This document shows, piece after piece, positions 1 to 7,497 of a stretch of 35,603 nucleotides of DNA. Positions within the stretch are counted from its first letter, which is position 1; the number at the start of each line of letters is the position of its first letter. This DNA comes from Microvirga sp. (GTDB lineage: Bacteria; Pseudomonadota; Alphaproteobacteria; Rhizobiales; Beijerinckiaceae), in contig JAQSWQ010000032.1 in assembly GCA_029266525.1 (NCBI GenBank), positions 1-35,603 of the forward strand. Reading direction: 5' to 3'. The notes beneath the pieces were generated by a model. It was not told the DNA's origin, made no database searches, and saw only the letters and a program-made list of their open reading frames with translations. The position numbers and the translations under genes are program-made.

Positions 1-1281
1 TACAACCACATGAGCGACATGCCCGGCATCGAGGGCGCCCCGATCCCGATCCTGCCGGCGCAGGTCGTGCACCGCACGGTCGGCTACAGCACGAGCTTCG
101 ACGCCGGGCGCGGCTGCCCCTACCAGTGCTCCTTCTGCACCATCATCAATGTGCAGGGCCGCAAGTCGCGCCGGCGCTCGCCCGACGACGTCGAGGCGAT
201 CGTCCGCGCCAATCTCGCGCAGGGCCTGCGCGACTTCTTCATCACGGACGACAACTTCGCCCGCAACAAGGATTGGGAGGCGATCCTCGACCGGCTGATC
301 TACCTGCGTAGGGTCGAGCGCAAGGTGTTCTTTCTGACCATTCAGGTCGACACGCTCTGCCACCGCATTCCGCGCTTCATCGAGAAATGCGCGCTTGCCG
401 GCGTCAAGACCGCCTTCATCGGCCTCGAGAACATCAACCCGGCAAACCTCGTCGCCGCGAAGAAGCGCCAGAACAAGATCACCGAGTACCGCAAGCTCCT
501 GCTCGCGATGAAGAACCTCGGCATCCTGACCTATGCCGGCTACATCCTCGGCTTCCCGCACGATACCAAGGAATCGATCCTCCACGACCTCGAGGTGATC
601 AAGCGCGAGCTGCCGCTCGAGCTCCTGGAGATGTTCTACCTGACGCCCCTGCCCGGCTCCGAGGACCACCAGAAGCTCCACCGGGCGGGCACCCCGATGG
701 ATCCGGACATCAACAAATACGACCTCAACCACCGCGTCACCGGGCATGCCCGCATGACGCCGCAGGAGTGGGACGAGGCCTACAAGGAGGCGTGGGCGCA
801 CTACTACACCTTCGAGCACATCGAGACGATCCTCCGCCGCGCGGCCGCGAGCCGCGGCGCGCAGAAGTTCCGCGTCAATCTCGGCGCCGCGCTCATCAAC
901 ATGACCTGGTTCAAGGGCGCGATCGACATCGAGGACATCCACCCGCTCGAGACCGGGCTGTTCCGGCTGAAATACCGCCGCGACCGCCGGCCCGGGCGCG
1001 GCATCGAGCCCGCCTGGAGCTTCTATCCGAAGCTCTTTGCCGAGACTCTGGTGAAGAGCGCGAAATGGGCCGGGCTCGTCACGCGCATGGGCCGGATCTA
1101 CTGGCGCGTGGTGCGCGACCCGAAGCGTCACGAATATATGGACGCCGCCATCACGCCGGTCACCGACCACGAGGAGGAGACGAGCGAGATGCTGCAGTCC
1201 GACGCCGCCAAGGCCTATATCAGCCAGGAGCGGCGGCTGAACGACATCCGCTCAGGAACGCGCCAAGCTGAGGCGGCGTAG
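1..1281 (+). CDS. Radical SAM enzyme, probably the B12-binding class (5' end outside window)
   Basis: The frame is open from base 1, so the gene begins upstream. The ATG at 10 is probably internal. The visible part carries the radical SAM cluster motif CPYQCSFC (Cys codons at 115, 127 and 136), which binds a 4Fe-4S cluster and cleaves S-adenosylmethionine. An acidic stretch (FFITDDNFARN) and a TIM-barrel-like core follow, ending in a C-terminal extension of about 150 residues. Enzymes of this layout usually have an N-terminal cobalamin-binding domain, which would lie in the missing part; that is family knowledge, not seen here. Members act as methylases or in lipid and cofactor modification, and the substrate cannot be told. 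The gene converges on the zinc operon and is not part of it. Confidence 0.85.
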   Translation, partial: YNHMSDMPGIEGAPIPILPAQVVHRTVGYSTSFDAGRGCPYQCSFCTIINVQGRKSRRRSPDDVEAIVRANLAQGLRDFFITDDNFARNKDWEAILDRLIYLRRVERKVFFLTIQVDTLCHRIPRFIEKCALAGVKTAFIGLENINPANLVAAKKRQNKITEYRKLLLAMKNLGILTYAGYILGFPHDTKESILHDLEVIKRELPLELLEMFYLTPLPGSEDHQKLHRAGTPMDPDINKYDLNHRVTGHARMTPQEWDEAYKEAWAHYYTFEHIETILRRAAASRGAQKFRVNLGAALINMTWFKGAIDIEDIHPLETGLFRLKYRRDRRPGRGIEPAWSFYPKLFAETLVKSAKWAGLVTRMGRIYWRVVRDPKRHEYMDAAITPVTDHEEETSEMLQSDAAKAYISQERRLNDIRSGTRQAEAA

Positions 1282-1515
1282 CCGGGTTTGGACACCGATG
1301 CGTTGCTCGGGCGCCGGGGAGGCGAGAGCCCGGACCTAGACGTTCGCCGGCAGTGGAGTGTGAAATAAGCCCCACCCGGTCGCGCTCGCGGTGCAAATTC
1401 CCCGCACCGGCGTCATGATGAAAGTGCGTCCACGACAATCATCATGATTGCCGGGGTCCCGCTGTCGAACTCCTTCCGGAAGGCCGGCGCGTGGCACACG
1501 ACTTCCGCGGAAGCC
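1282..1515. other. Convergent intergenic gap with small palindromes
   Basis: This gap separates two convergent genes. It contains a short hairpin (CGGTGC ... GCACCG near 1390-1409), a 12-bp palindrome CCTTCCGGAAGG near 1471, and related TCATGATGA / TCATCATGA strings around 1413-1447. I see no T-run terminator and no convincing gene. Confidence 0.4.
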
Positions 1516-1791
1516 TCAAGCGGGCTTGAGCGCCTCGCGCAGATCGTCCTCCGTCACATCGAGAAGCGCCTTCGACACCTTGTAGGCCCGCGTCTTGCGC
1601 CCGGGCTGCATGACGAGGACGACGGTTTCGGTCCCGGGGCAGGACGGGTCGGTGCAGACGATCTCGTTGACGGCGAGCGACGCCTCGGGCGGCAGCGCCG
1701 CGATCGCGGCGACCCAGCCCTTGACGCGTCCGATCGCATCGGCCTGCGGCTTCGCCTTGCCCGCGCCCGCCCGGAAGAGCCCAAAACGCAT
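1516..1791 (-). CDS. Small two-cysteine protein at the end of the zinc operon, function unknown
   Basis: The product is 91 residues. The ATG at 1791 lies 5 bp past the stop of the WD40 gene, which suggests the last gene of one transcript. After a basic N-terminus the conserved-looking core is NEIVCTDPSCPGTETVVLV, with two cysteines four residues apart (Cys46, Cys51), then a Lys-rich strand and an acidic helix ending LREALKP. I recall similar small proteins coded beside COG0523 GTPases in other bacteria, but no function is established that I can name. The cysteine pair and the operon suggest metal binding, which is inference. A longer in-frame ORF reaches back to 2085, but its extra part overlaps the WD40 gene and looks like a shadow. 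Confidence 0.7.
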   Translation of the reverse strand: MRFGLFRAGAGKAKPQADAIGRVKGWVAAIAALPPEASLAVNEIVCTDPSCPGTETVVLVMQPGRKTRAYKVSKALLDVTEDDLREALKPA

Positions 1792-1796
1792 GCGTC

Positions 1797-2807
1797 TCAG
1801 CCCGGCAGCATGAGGATTCCGGCCCGCCCGTCCTCTGGCCCGATGGCAAGACAGCGTCCGTCGCGGTCCCAGGCGAGCGCCGTGATCCCGCTGCCCGGGC
1901 TCGTCCGCCGCACCAGGAGCTCGGAGCCGTCGGTGAGCCGGATCAAAAGCACCATGCCGTCCTCGTAGCCGACGGCGAGCACCAGGGCCCTTGGATGGAA
2001 GGCGACCTGCGTCACCTTCGCGGGCCGCGCCCCGCATTCGCGCGGCGCCTTGCCCATCGGCCCCTCCTTGGTGTCGAACGGCCACACGATCGCGGCCTCG
2101 GCCCCTGAGGTCGCGAACCAGTGGCCGTCATGCGACCAGGACCAGGAGCGCGTCTTCGCGGGATAGCCCGACATGCGCATGTGGCCCTTGTCCGGCTGGA
2201 GGCGCCAGCCGTGCAGCGAATTCTCCTGCATCGAGGTGACGACGAAGCGCCCGTCCGGCGACCAGGTCACGTCGAGATGCGAGCCCTTCCATTCGAGCGC
2301 CTCGGGCTTGGTCTCGAGGTTCGGGAACCACAGCGTCGCGCCGTTGTAGTGGCTCATGGCGAGCCGATAGCCCTTCGGCGCGAAGGCGAGGCCGCGCACG
2401 GACGAGGGCGCCTCGAAGAGCTTCTCGCGGCCCTTATCATCGCGTGCCGTGACGCGCTTGCCGGCGCTCCAGGCGATCGCGCCGCCGAGATGGAGCGCCA
2501 GAGCGTCGATCCAGGCGCCGCCGGTCGCGGCGAGCTCGCGCGTCGAGCCGTCCGGGCCGGTGACCGCGACGCGCCCGTCGTCGCCCCCCGTGACGAGGCG
2601 CTGCCCGTCCGAGGCCGCGACGAGCACGCCGGCATCCGGATGGGCCTCGACGCGATGCGTCGCGCCGTCCTTGGCGAGCACGACCGCGCCGTCGCCGAGC
2701 GCGAAGGCGGCGACGTCGCCGAGCCAGGCGGCCGCGGTCACATGCGCGCCCGCCTCGACTGGGGTGACGTTCTCGGTGAGCGAGGGGGCGACTTCGGTAG
2801 GAGACAT
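1797..2807 (-). CDS. Cytoplasmic WD40-like beta-propeller protein of the zinc operon
   Basis: The product is 336 residues and begins 21 bp after the COG0523 GTPase stop. It shows repeated WD40-like blades, for example WSPDGRFVVTS, WSHDGHWFATSGAEAAIVW, FHPRALVLAVGYEDGMVLL and WDRDGRCLAIGPEDG. This is enough for five to seven blades of a propeller used as a protein-docking platform. There is no signal peptide, so it should stay in the cytoplasm. This sets it apart from AztD, a periplasmic propeller-shaped zinc chaperone of some alphaproteobacterial zinc importers. No catalytic motif is visible. Its place between a GTPase and a small Cys protein suggests a scaffold for zinc delivery (inference). 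Confidence 0.8.
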   Translation of the reverse strand: MSPTEVAPSLTENVTPVEAGAHVTAAAWLGDVAAFALGDGAVVLAKDGATHRVEAHPDAGVLVAASDGQRLVTGGDDGRVAVTGPDGSTRELAATGGAWIDALALHLGGAIAWSAGKRVTARDDKGREKLFEAPSSVRGLAFAPKGYRLAMSHYNGATLWFPNLETKPEALEWKGSHLDVTWSPDGRFVVTSMQENSLHGWRLQPDKGHMRMSGYPAKTRSWSWSHDGHWFATSGAEAAIVWPFDTKEGPMGKAPRECGARPAKVTQVAFHPRALVLAVGYEDGMVLLIRLTDGSELLVRRTSPGSGITALAWDRDGRCLAIGPEDGRAGILMLPG

Positions 2808-2828
2808 CGACGCGCTTGAACCTCGCAG

Positions 2829-3791
2829 TCACGCCGCCGTGCTGAGAAAACCCTGGCGGATCGCTTCCTCGTCGAGGTCGCGGCCGATGAAGACGACGCG
2901 GGATTCGCGCTTCTCGCCTTCCTTCCAGTCGCCCTGGAGGTCCCCGTCGAGCATCATGTGCACGCCCTGGAAGACGAAGCGCTTCGGCTCGTTCGGGAAG
3001 GCGACGATGCCCTTGCAGCGCAGGATGTTCGGCCCCTCGCGCTGGGTGAGGTCCGAGATCCAGGGCATGAACCTGTCCGGATCGACCGCGCCGGGATGTC
3101 GGATCGACAGCGACTGCATGTCCTCGTCGTGATGGTGGTGATGCCCTTCCTCGAGGAAATCCGGCTCGATCGCAACGATGCGGTCGAGATCGAAGGCGTT
3201 GCGGTTGAGGACCTCGGCGATCGGGACTTGGCAGTTCCTGGCCCGGTAGATGCGGGCATAGGGATTGATCGCACGGATGCGCGCCTCGACCTCGGCGAGC
3301 TCGGCCTCGCTCACGAGGTCGATCTTGTTGAGGACGATCACGTCGGCGAAGGCGATCTGGTTCTTGGCCTCGGGTGCGTCCTTGAGGCGATCGGTCAGCC
3401 ATTTGGCGTCGGCGACCGTCACCACCGCGTCGAGCTTTGCTGCATCCGAGACGTCCTGGTCGACGAAGAAGGTTTGGGCGACCGGGGCGGGATCGGCAAG
3501 GCCCGTGGTCTCGACGATGATCGCGTCGAACTTGCCCTTGCGCTTCATCAGCCCGTCCATGATGCGGATGAGGTCGCCGCGCACGGTGCAGCAGATGCAG
3601 CCGTTGTTCATCTCGAACACCTCCTCGTCCGCGCCGACGACGAGGTCGTTGTCGATGCCGATCTCGCCGAACTCGTTGACGATCACCGCGTAGCGCTTGC
3701 CGTGCGGCTCGGTGAGGATGCGGTTGAGGAGCGTGGTCTTGCCGGCGCCGAGATAGCCGGTGAGGACGGTGACGGGGATCTTGTCGGGCAT
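2829..3791 (-). CDS. COG0523 (CobW/ZigA-type) GTPase, putative zinc metallochaperone
   Basis: The product is 320 residues, the usual family length. The P-loop is GYLGAGKT (residues 12-19), followed by the diagnostic metal-binding GCICC (64-68), ETTGLADP (94-101), the base-specific NKID (155-158), a five-His run (217-221) and the C-terminal CobW_C domain. These G3E-family GTPases bind Zn or Co and hand metal to client enzymes. Subgroups in Zur regulons supply zinc during starvation. Here the gene lies downstream of a Znu-like importer, so zinc is the likely metal rather than cobalt for B12. The frame stays open upstream as far as 4430, but that part overlaps the binding-protein gene, and the ATG at 3791 starts the family domain exactly. 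A 93-bp repeat separates it from the binding-protein gene. Confidence 0.92.
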   Translation of the reverse strand: MPDKIPVTVLTGYLGAGKTTLLNRILTEPHGKRYAVIVNEFGEIGIDNDLVVGADEEVFEMNNGCICCTVRGDLIRIMDGLMKRKGKFDAIIVETTGLADPAPVAQTFFVDQDVSDAAKLDAVVTVADAKWLTDRLKDAPEAKNQIAFADVIVLNKIDLVSEAELAEVEARIRAINPYARIYRARNCQVPIAEVLNRNAFDLDRIVAIEPDFLEEGHHHHHDEDMQSLSIRHPGAVDPDRFMPWISDLTQREGPNILRCKGIVAFPNEPKRFVFQGVHMMLDGDLQGDWKEGEKRESRVVFIGRDLDEEAIRQGFLSTAA

Positions 3792-3811
3792 GGAGTTCTG
3801 CCAATCGCGCG

Positions 3812-3904
3812 GTCGTCCCGGCCGGAGCGAAGCGGAGAGCCGGGACCCACGAACCGCGGCGATGCGTGGGTCCCGGATAGCCGCTGCGCGGCTTCCGGGA
3901 TGAC
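3812..3904. repeat. Palindromic intergenic repeat, GTC(A/G)TCCCGG family
   Basis: This element fills the gap between the binding-protein and GTPase genes. It starts GTCGTCCCGG, ends CCGGGATGACC, and contains a perfect 11-bp inverted repeat, CGGGACCCACG (3841-3851) with CGTGGGTCCCG (3865-3875). It shares the GGAGCGAAGCGGAGAGCCGGGA core with the element at 4862-4950 in the opposite orientation. Confidence 0.85.
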
Positions 3905-3919
3905 CCTGGAAGGGTGCGG

Positions 3920-4834
3920 CTACGACGACAGCGCCGCGCTGAGCGCCCTTATATTGTGGCGCATCATGTCGATGTAAGTCCCCGCCGGGCCGCCCTCGCC
4001 CGAGAGCGCGTCGGAGTAGAGCTTGCCGCCGATCGCGGCGCCGCTCTCCTTGGCGATCCGGCCGGCGAGGCGCTGGTCCGAGACGTTCTCGAGGAACACC
4101 GCCGGAATCTTCTCGCGCCGGATCTGCTGGATGATGCGGGCGACGTCCTTCGCGGAGGCCTCGGCCTCGGTCGAGACGCCCTGCGGCGCGACGAAGACGA
4201 TGCCGTAGGCCTTCTGGAAGTAGCCGAAGGCGTCGTGCGAGGTGATGATCTTGCGGCGGTCGCGCGGGATGCGCTCGACAGCGGTCCTGATCTCGCCATC
4301 GAGCGCGTCGAGCTTGGCAAGATAGGCGGCGGCGTTCGCTTCGTAATCGGGCTTGCCGGCGGGGTCCGCCGCGATCAGCCCGTCGCGGATGTTCGCGACG
4401 TAGAGCCTGGCGTTCGCGACGCTCTGCCACGCATGCGGGTCGAGCGCGCCGTGGTCGTGGGCATGGCCGTGCCCTTTCTCCTCGTCGGCCTTGATCGGCT
4501 GCACGCCCTTCGCCGCCTCGATCACCTGCGCCTTGGTGCCGGATGACTTGATCAGCCGGCCGATCCAGCCCTCGAGCTTGAGCCCGTTCGCGACAACGAG
4601 CTTGGCCTCGGCGAGGCGGCGGCTGTCGGCCGGCGTCGGCGAATAGACATGCGCGTCGCCGTCCGGCCCGACGAGCGCCGAGACATGGACCCGCTCGCCG
4701 CCGACGTTCCTCGCGAGGTCGGCAAGGATCGAGAAGGTCGCGACGACCTTGGTCCTCTCCTGCGCATGCGCGGCGAAGGCAAGCGGAAGGAAGCCGGCAA
4801 GCAGCAGAATCGAAAGGTGGCGCCTAGCGAGCAT
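3920..4834 (-). CDS. znuA: Zinc (ZnuA/TroA-type) ABC transporter substrate-binding protein
   Basis: The product is 304 residues. The first 24 or so form a signal peptide ([20 protein letters not shown], then AAHA before Gln25), so it acts in the periplasm. Candidate metal ligands fit the cluster A-I fold: His62 (DAHVYS), His134 (DPHAW), His200 (SHDAFGYF) and Asp275 (KLYSDALS). A short His-rich loop, GHGHAHDHG, lies at 121-129. The three-His pattern favours zinc over manganese, which usually uses two His and two acidic ligands. The start has a good Shine-Dalgarno (GAGGGA) just upstream. It hands metal to the permease coded upstream in the same operon. Manganese remains possible, but the Zur-like site and COG0523 neighbour support zinc. 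Confidence 0.88.
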   Translation of the reverse strand: MLARRHLSILLLAGFLPLAFAAHAQERTKVVATFSILADLARNVGGERVHVSALVGPDGDAHVYSPTPADSRRLAEAKLVVANGLKLEGWIGRLIKSSGTKAQVIEAAKGVQPIKADEEKGHGHAHDHGALDPHAWQSVANARLYVANIRDGLIAADPAGKPDYEANAAAYLAKLDALDGEIRTAVERIPRDRRKIITSHDAFGYFQKAYGIVFVAPQGVSTEAEASAKDVARIIQQIRREKIPAVFLENVSDQRLAGRIAKESGAAIGGKLYSDALSGEGGPAGTYIDMMRHNIRALSAALSS

Positions 4835-4861
4835 CTTCGTCCCTCATCGATTTCGTTCGCG

Positions 4862-4950
4862 GTCATCCCGGACGGACGAAGGCCGATCCGGGATCCACAG
4901 CTGCGCTGAGGGTGGGTCCCGGCTCTCCGCTTCGCTCCGGCCGGGATGAC
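4862..4950. repeat. Palindromic intergenic repeat, GTCATCCCGG family
   Basis: The element is bounded by a perfect 10-bp inverted repeat, GTCATCCCGG (4862-4871) and CCGGGATGAC (4941-4950). It fills the gap between the permease and binding-protein genes. Its right half matches the left half of the 3812 element in reverse orientation. Confidence 0.85.
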
Positions 4951-4974
4951 TCGGAGAAGAAGCGCGGATGACGT

Positions 4975-5847
4975 CTAGGCCTCCAAGTGCTTGCGCGGGA
5001 GGGCGAGCCAGACGAGGCCGCCTTCGCGGCCGAGCGCCATGGAGAGGAGATAGGCGCCGCCGGCAACGAGGATGATCGCCGGGCCGGCCGGCAGCTCGGC
5101 GTGATAGGACAGGAGAAGCCCGCAGGCCGCCGAGGCGACGCCGATGCCGCTCGCCATCGCGATCATCACGGTGACGTCGGCGCTCCAGAAGCGCGACGAA
5201 GCGGCCGGCAGCATCATCAGCCCGACCGCAAGCAGAGTGCCCAAAGCTTGGAAGCCGCCGACGAGGTTCAGCACCACAAGGCCAAGGAAGACCAAATGGG
5301 TCGGCCCCCCCGCCCGGCTGACCGAGCGAAGGAAGATCGGATCCACGCATTCGAGGACGAGCGGCCGATAGAGCAGCGCGAGCGTGACAAGCGTCACGGT
5401 GGCGATCGCGGCGAGCAGGATCAGCGCGGCGTCGTCGAGCGCGAGCACGGTGCCGAAGAGCACGTGCAGAAGGTCGACGTTCGAGCCCTTCAGCGAGACG
5501 AGCGTGACGCCGAGCGCGAGCGAGATCAGGTAGAAGGCGGCGAGCGAGGCGTCCTCCTTCAAGGCCGTGAAGCGCGCCACGAGTCCGGCCGAGATCGCGA
5601 CCAAGCTCCCGGCGAGGATGCCGCCAAAGGTCATGGCCGGGAGGGAAAGGCCCGCGACGAGATAGCCGAGCGCCGCGCCGGGCAGGATCGCATGCGCCAT
5701 GGCATCGCCGGTGAGGCTCATCCGGCGCAGCATCAGGAAAACGCCGACCGGCGCCGCAGCGAGCGCGATCGCGACGCCGCCGACGAGCGCCCGGCGCATG
5801 AACTCGAACTCGGCGAAGGGGGCGATGAGGAGGTCGTAAGGGTTCAC
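4975..5847 (-). CDS. Znu-like metal ABC transporter permease (ABC-3 family)
   Basis: The product is 290 residues if it starts at GTG 5847 (VNPYDLLIAPFAEFEFMRR). An upstream in-frame extension to 5979 translates only repeat DNA and is rejected. About eight hydrophobic helices are visible. They include the conserved family segments FLMLRRMSLTGDAMAHAILP and SNVDLLHVLFGTVLAL and the late GFQALGTLLAVGLMMLPAA. This is the membrane channel of a zinc or manganese importer working with the ATPase upstream and the binding protein downstream. Repeat elements lie on both sides, so translation of this cistron is not directly coupled to its neighbours. Confidence 0.9.
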   Translation of the reverse strand: MNPYDLLIAPFAEFEFMRRALVGGVAIALAAAPVGVFLMLRRMSLTGDAMAHAILPGAALGYLVAGLSLPAMTFGGILAGSLVAISAGLVARFTALKEDASLAAFYLISLALGVTLVSLKGSNVDLLHVLFGTVLALDDAALILLAAIATVTLVTLALLYRPLVLECVDPIFLRSVSRAGGPTHLVFLGLVVLNLVGGFQALGTLLAVGLMMLPAASSRFWSADVTVMIAMASGIGVASAACGLLLSYHAELPAGPAIILVAGGAYLLSMALGREGGLVWLALPRKHLEA

Positions 5848-5861
5848 GTCGGCCTCTCGTT

Positions 5862-6026
5862 CCCTTTCCCCGCCTGCGGGGAGAGGGCATCGCGCCGGAG
5901 GGCGCGAGGCAAGCGCGGCGCAGCGGAGCGAGGGTGAGGGGCTGTCGACGATCGCGCTTCGCCGTCGACAGCCCCTCACCCGCTCGCCTTCGGCGAGTCG
6001 GCCTCTCCCCGCAAGCGGGGAGAGGG
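5862..6026. repeat. Compound palindromic repeat with a 19-bp perfect stem
   Basis: This element lies between the ATPase and permease genes. It holds a perfect 19-bp inverted repeat (5932-5950 with 5963-5981, 12-nt loop), flanked by hairpins built from CCCC...GGGGAGAGG blocks at 5862-5887 and 6003-6025. In RNA it would form a long stable stem-loop inside the operon message. Confidence 0.85.
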
Positions 6027-6032
6027 TTCAGA

Positions 6033-6785
6033 TCACGCCGCGCACGCGTGGGCGTGCGGGTCGTGCGCCTCGACCATGCGCCGGGCGCGCAGGAGGTTCT
6101 CGGGCTTCAGCACCGCGGCGGTGTCGCCCCAGGCGATCGGCTCGCGCGCGATGAGAAGGGTCTGGGGGAAGACCCGGCGCACCGTCTCGAGGTCGTGCAG
6201 CACCGCGACGACCGTGCGCGCCTCGGCGTGCCAACGGCGCACGATGTCGAGGAGATCGGCCGTGGTCTTGGCGTCGATTGCCGTGAAGGGCTCGTCGAGC
6301 AGGATCACCGAGGCGTCCTGCAGCAGGAGCCGCGCGAACAGCGCGCGCTGCATCTGCCCGCCGGAGAGCGTGCCGATCGGCCGGCGCTCGAAGCCGATGA
6401 GGCCGACGGCGGCGAGCGCCTCCTCGATCTTCTGGCGCTCCTTGGCGCCGACGCCGCCGAACAGGCCCGCGCGCGACCACAGGCCCATCGCGACGAGATC
6501 GTAGACCGGCAGCGGGAAGGAGCGGTCGAGCTCGGCGGCCTGCGGCAGATAGGCGATGCGGGTCTTCGGCCCGGTCGAGAGCTCGATGCGGCCGTCGAGC
6601 GGCGCGAGCGCGCCGGCGACCCCCTTGAGCAGCGTCGACTTCCCGGCGCCGTTCGGCCCGACCACCGCGGTCAGGCTGCCGGCCGGCACCTCGCCTTCGA
6701 GGTGATGCACGGCCGGGTGCCGCCCGTAGCCGAGCGTCAGATCGTCGAATCGGATCGCCGTGCTGATCTTCGCCATGCCGCTCAT
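6033..6785 (-). CDS. Znu-like metal ABC transporter ATP-binding protein
   Basis: The product is 250 residues from ATG 6785. Walker A is GPNGAGKS (43-50), the signature is LSGGQ (140-144), Walker B is ILLDEP (161-166), and the switch His lies in VLHDLE (196-200). The C-terminus is His-rich (EAHDPHAHACAA), a trait seen in zinc-import ATPases. I chose ATG 6785 because it overlaps the stop of the small upstream gene as ATGA, a coupled start; the frame is open to an ATG at 6812. It powers zinc or manganese import by the permease coded downstream. Confidence 0.92.
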   Translation of the reverse strand: MSGMAKISTAIRFDDLTLGYGRHPAVHHLEGEVPAGSLTAVVGPNGAGKSTLLKGVAGALAPLDGRIELSTGPKTRIAYLPQAAELDRSFPLPVYDLVAMGLWSRAGLFGGVGAKERQKIEEALAAVGLIGFERRPIGTLSGGQMQRALFARLLLQDASVILLDEPFTAIDAKTTADLLDIVRRWHAEARTVVAVLHDLETVRRVFPQTLLIAREPIAWGDTAAVLKPENLLRARRMVEAHDPHAHACAA

Positions 6786-6934
6786 CGGATCGTCAGGAGC
6801 ACCATGGCCCACACCACCGCGGAGACGACCGCCGCGCCGACCAGCCGCTGCCCGGCCGAGAGGCGCAGGAGCGAAATCGTCGGCGTCGCCGCGGCCGCGT
6901 GCGGGACATGGTGGTGATGATGCCCGGAAGCCAT
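6782..6934 (-). CDS. Small His-rich single-pass membrane protein heading the zinc operon
   Basis: This 50-residue protein is too short for most gene callers. It starts MASGHHHHHVPH, with five consecutive histidines, then has an Ala-rich linker and one hydrophobic helix (about 31-48: LVGAAVVSAVVWAMVLLTI) ending in Arg. Its TGA (6784-6782) overlaps the ATG of the ATPase gene, so the two are translationally coupled and the small gene is first in the operon. The His cluster could bind zinc at the membrane, perhaps regulating or assembling the transporter (inference). No family name is known to me. No Shine-Dalgarno is visible, and the mRNA may be leaderless. Confidence 0.75.
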   Translation of the reverse strand: MASGHHHHHVPHAAAATPTISLLRLSAGQRLVGAAVVSAVVWAMVLLTIR

Positions 6935-6936
6935 CG

Positions 6937-6955
6937 AACGCTACACTATAACATT
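6937..6955 (-). promoter_or_regulatory. Zur-like operator overlapping the zinc operon promoter
   Basis: On the minus strand the site reads AATGTTATA-G-TGTAGCGTT, an imperfect 19-bp palindrome. Six of nine arm pairs match, and the three mismatches are all transitions. It resembles the AT-rich Zur boxes built on TGTTATANTATAACA described for alphaproteobacteria. It contains a -10-like TATAGT 10 nt before ATG 6934, so bound Zur would block RNA polymerase. That spacing also implies a leaderless or nearly leaderless transcript. It is the only AT-rich palindrome at the operon head. Confidence 0.6.
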
Positions 6956-7034
6956 ACAGAACGGATGGCCAGCCCCGGTTCGGCGCCCTCAGACGTTCTT
7001 CTCGGATCGCTCGCAACGCTGAGGGGACGCGGAT

Positions 7035-7445
7035 GTGAGTGGGGCGCTGATCCATCTCGCCATCCGAGGCCAGGGCTCGTGGCCTCAACGGTACTTCACT
7101 GGCCGGCCATGCCGGTACGGCCATGTGGCAGAGCGCTACGTCTCATCGAGGATTTGCGTGACGTGCTTGGCTGAGATCATCAGGCCAGAGGCGCTGAACG
7201 GGTATCGGAAGAAATATCGGGACCGCAATCCCGAGAAGGAGAAAGCGCGCGCAAAGCGTTTTTATTGGCGCCACCGGGCCGAGCTCCTAGCGAAGAACTC
7301 CGCCTGGTCGGCCATTCACCGAAAGAGCCCGCGCGGGATCAGGCGTCGTCGCCAAAGGTCTTGGGAGATCGAATTTCAAGCTAGAGGCCGACTCAGCGGG
7401 CGGCCGGTGCGTCCCAATAAGAGGCCGCCTGCTCCCCTTCCGTAA
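7035..7445 (+). CDS. Phage-type zinc-knuckle protein (endonuclease VII/HNH-like), uncertain
   Basis: The product is 136 residues from GTG 7035, with GAGGGGA about 8 nt upstream. The N-terminal part shows FTGRPCRYGHVAERYVSS followed by CVTC, giving Cys26, His30, Cys41 and Cys44 as a likely zinc site. A long basic helix follows (YRKKYRDRNPEKEKARAKR). This arrangement is typical of small phage and plasmid proteins related to recombination endonuclease VII or HNH nucleases. No complete catalytic motif is visible. The tail from about residue 100 is basic and poorly structured. Base composition is lower in GC than the neighbouring genes, which fits acquisition by transfer. Confidence 0.55.
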   Translation: MSGALIHLAIRGQGSWPQRYFTGRPCRYGHVAERYVSSRICVTCLAEIIRPEALNGYRKKYRDRNPEKEKARAKRFYWRHRAELLAKNSAWSAIHRKSPRGIRRRRQRSWEIEFQARGRLSGRPVRPNKRPPAPLP

Positions 7446-7497
7446 GGGTATTCACTTGTGTAAGTCTCTCGCGGTCGCAAGACAGGGAGGATTTATC

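Noticed and set aside
5848-5979. Upstream extension of the permease frame
   Set aside because: It translates only the palindromic repeat. GTG 5847 begins the family sequence.
3920-6934. Calling the importer AztABC
   Set aside because: The propeller protein here lacks a signal peptide and lies after a COG0523 gene, and the permease matches the Znu/ABC-3 pattern, so the Azt name is not supported.
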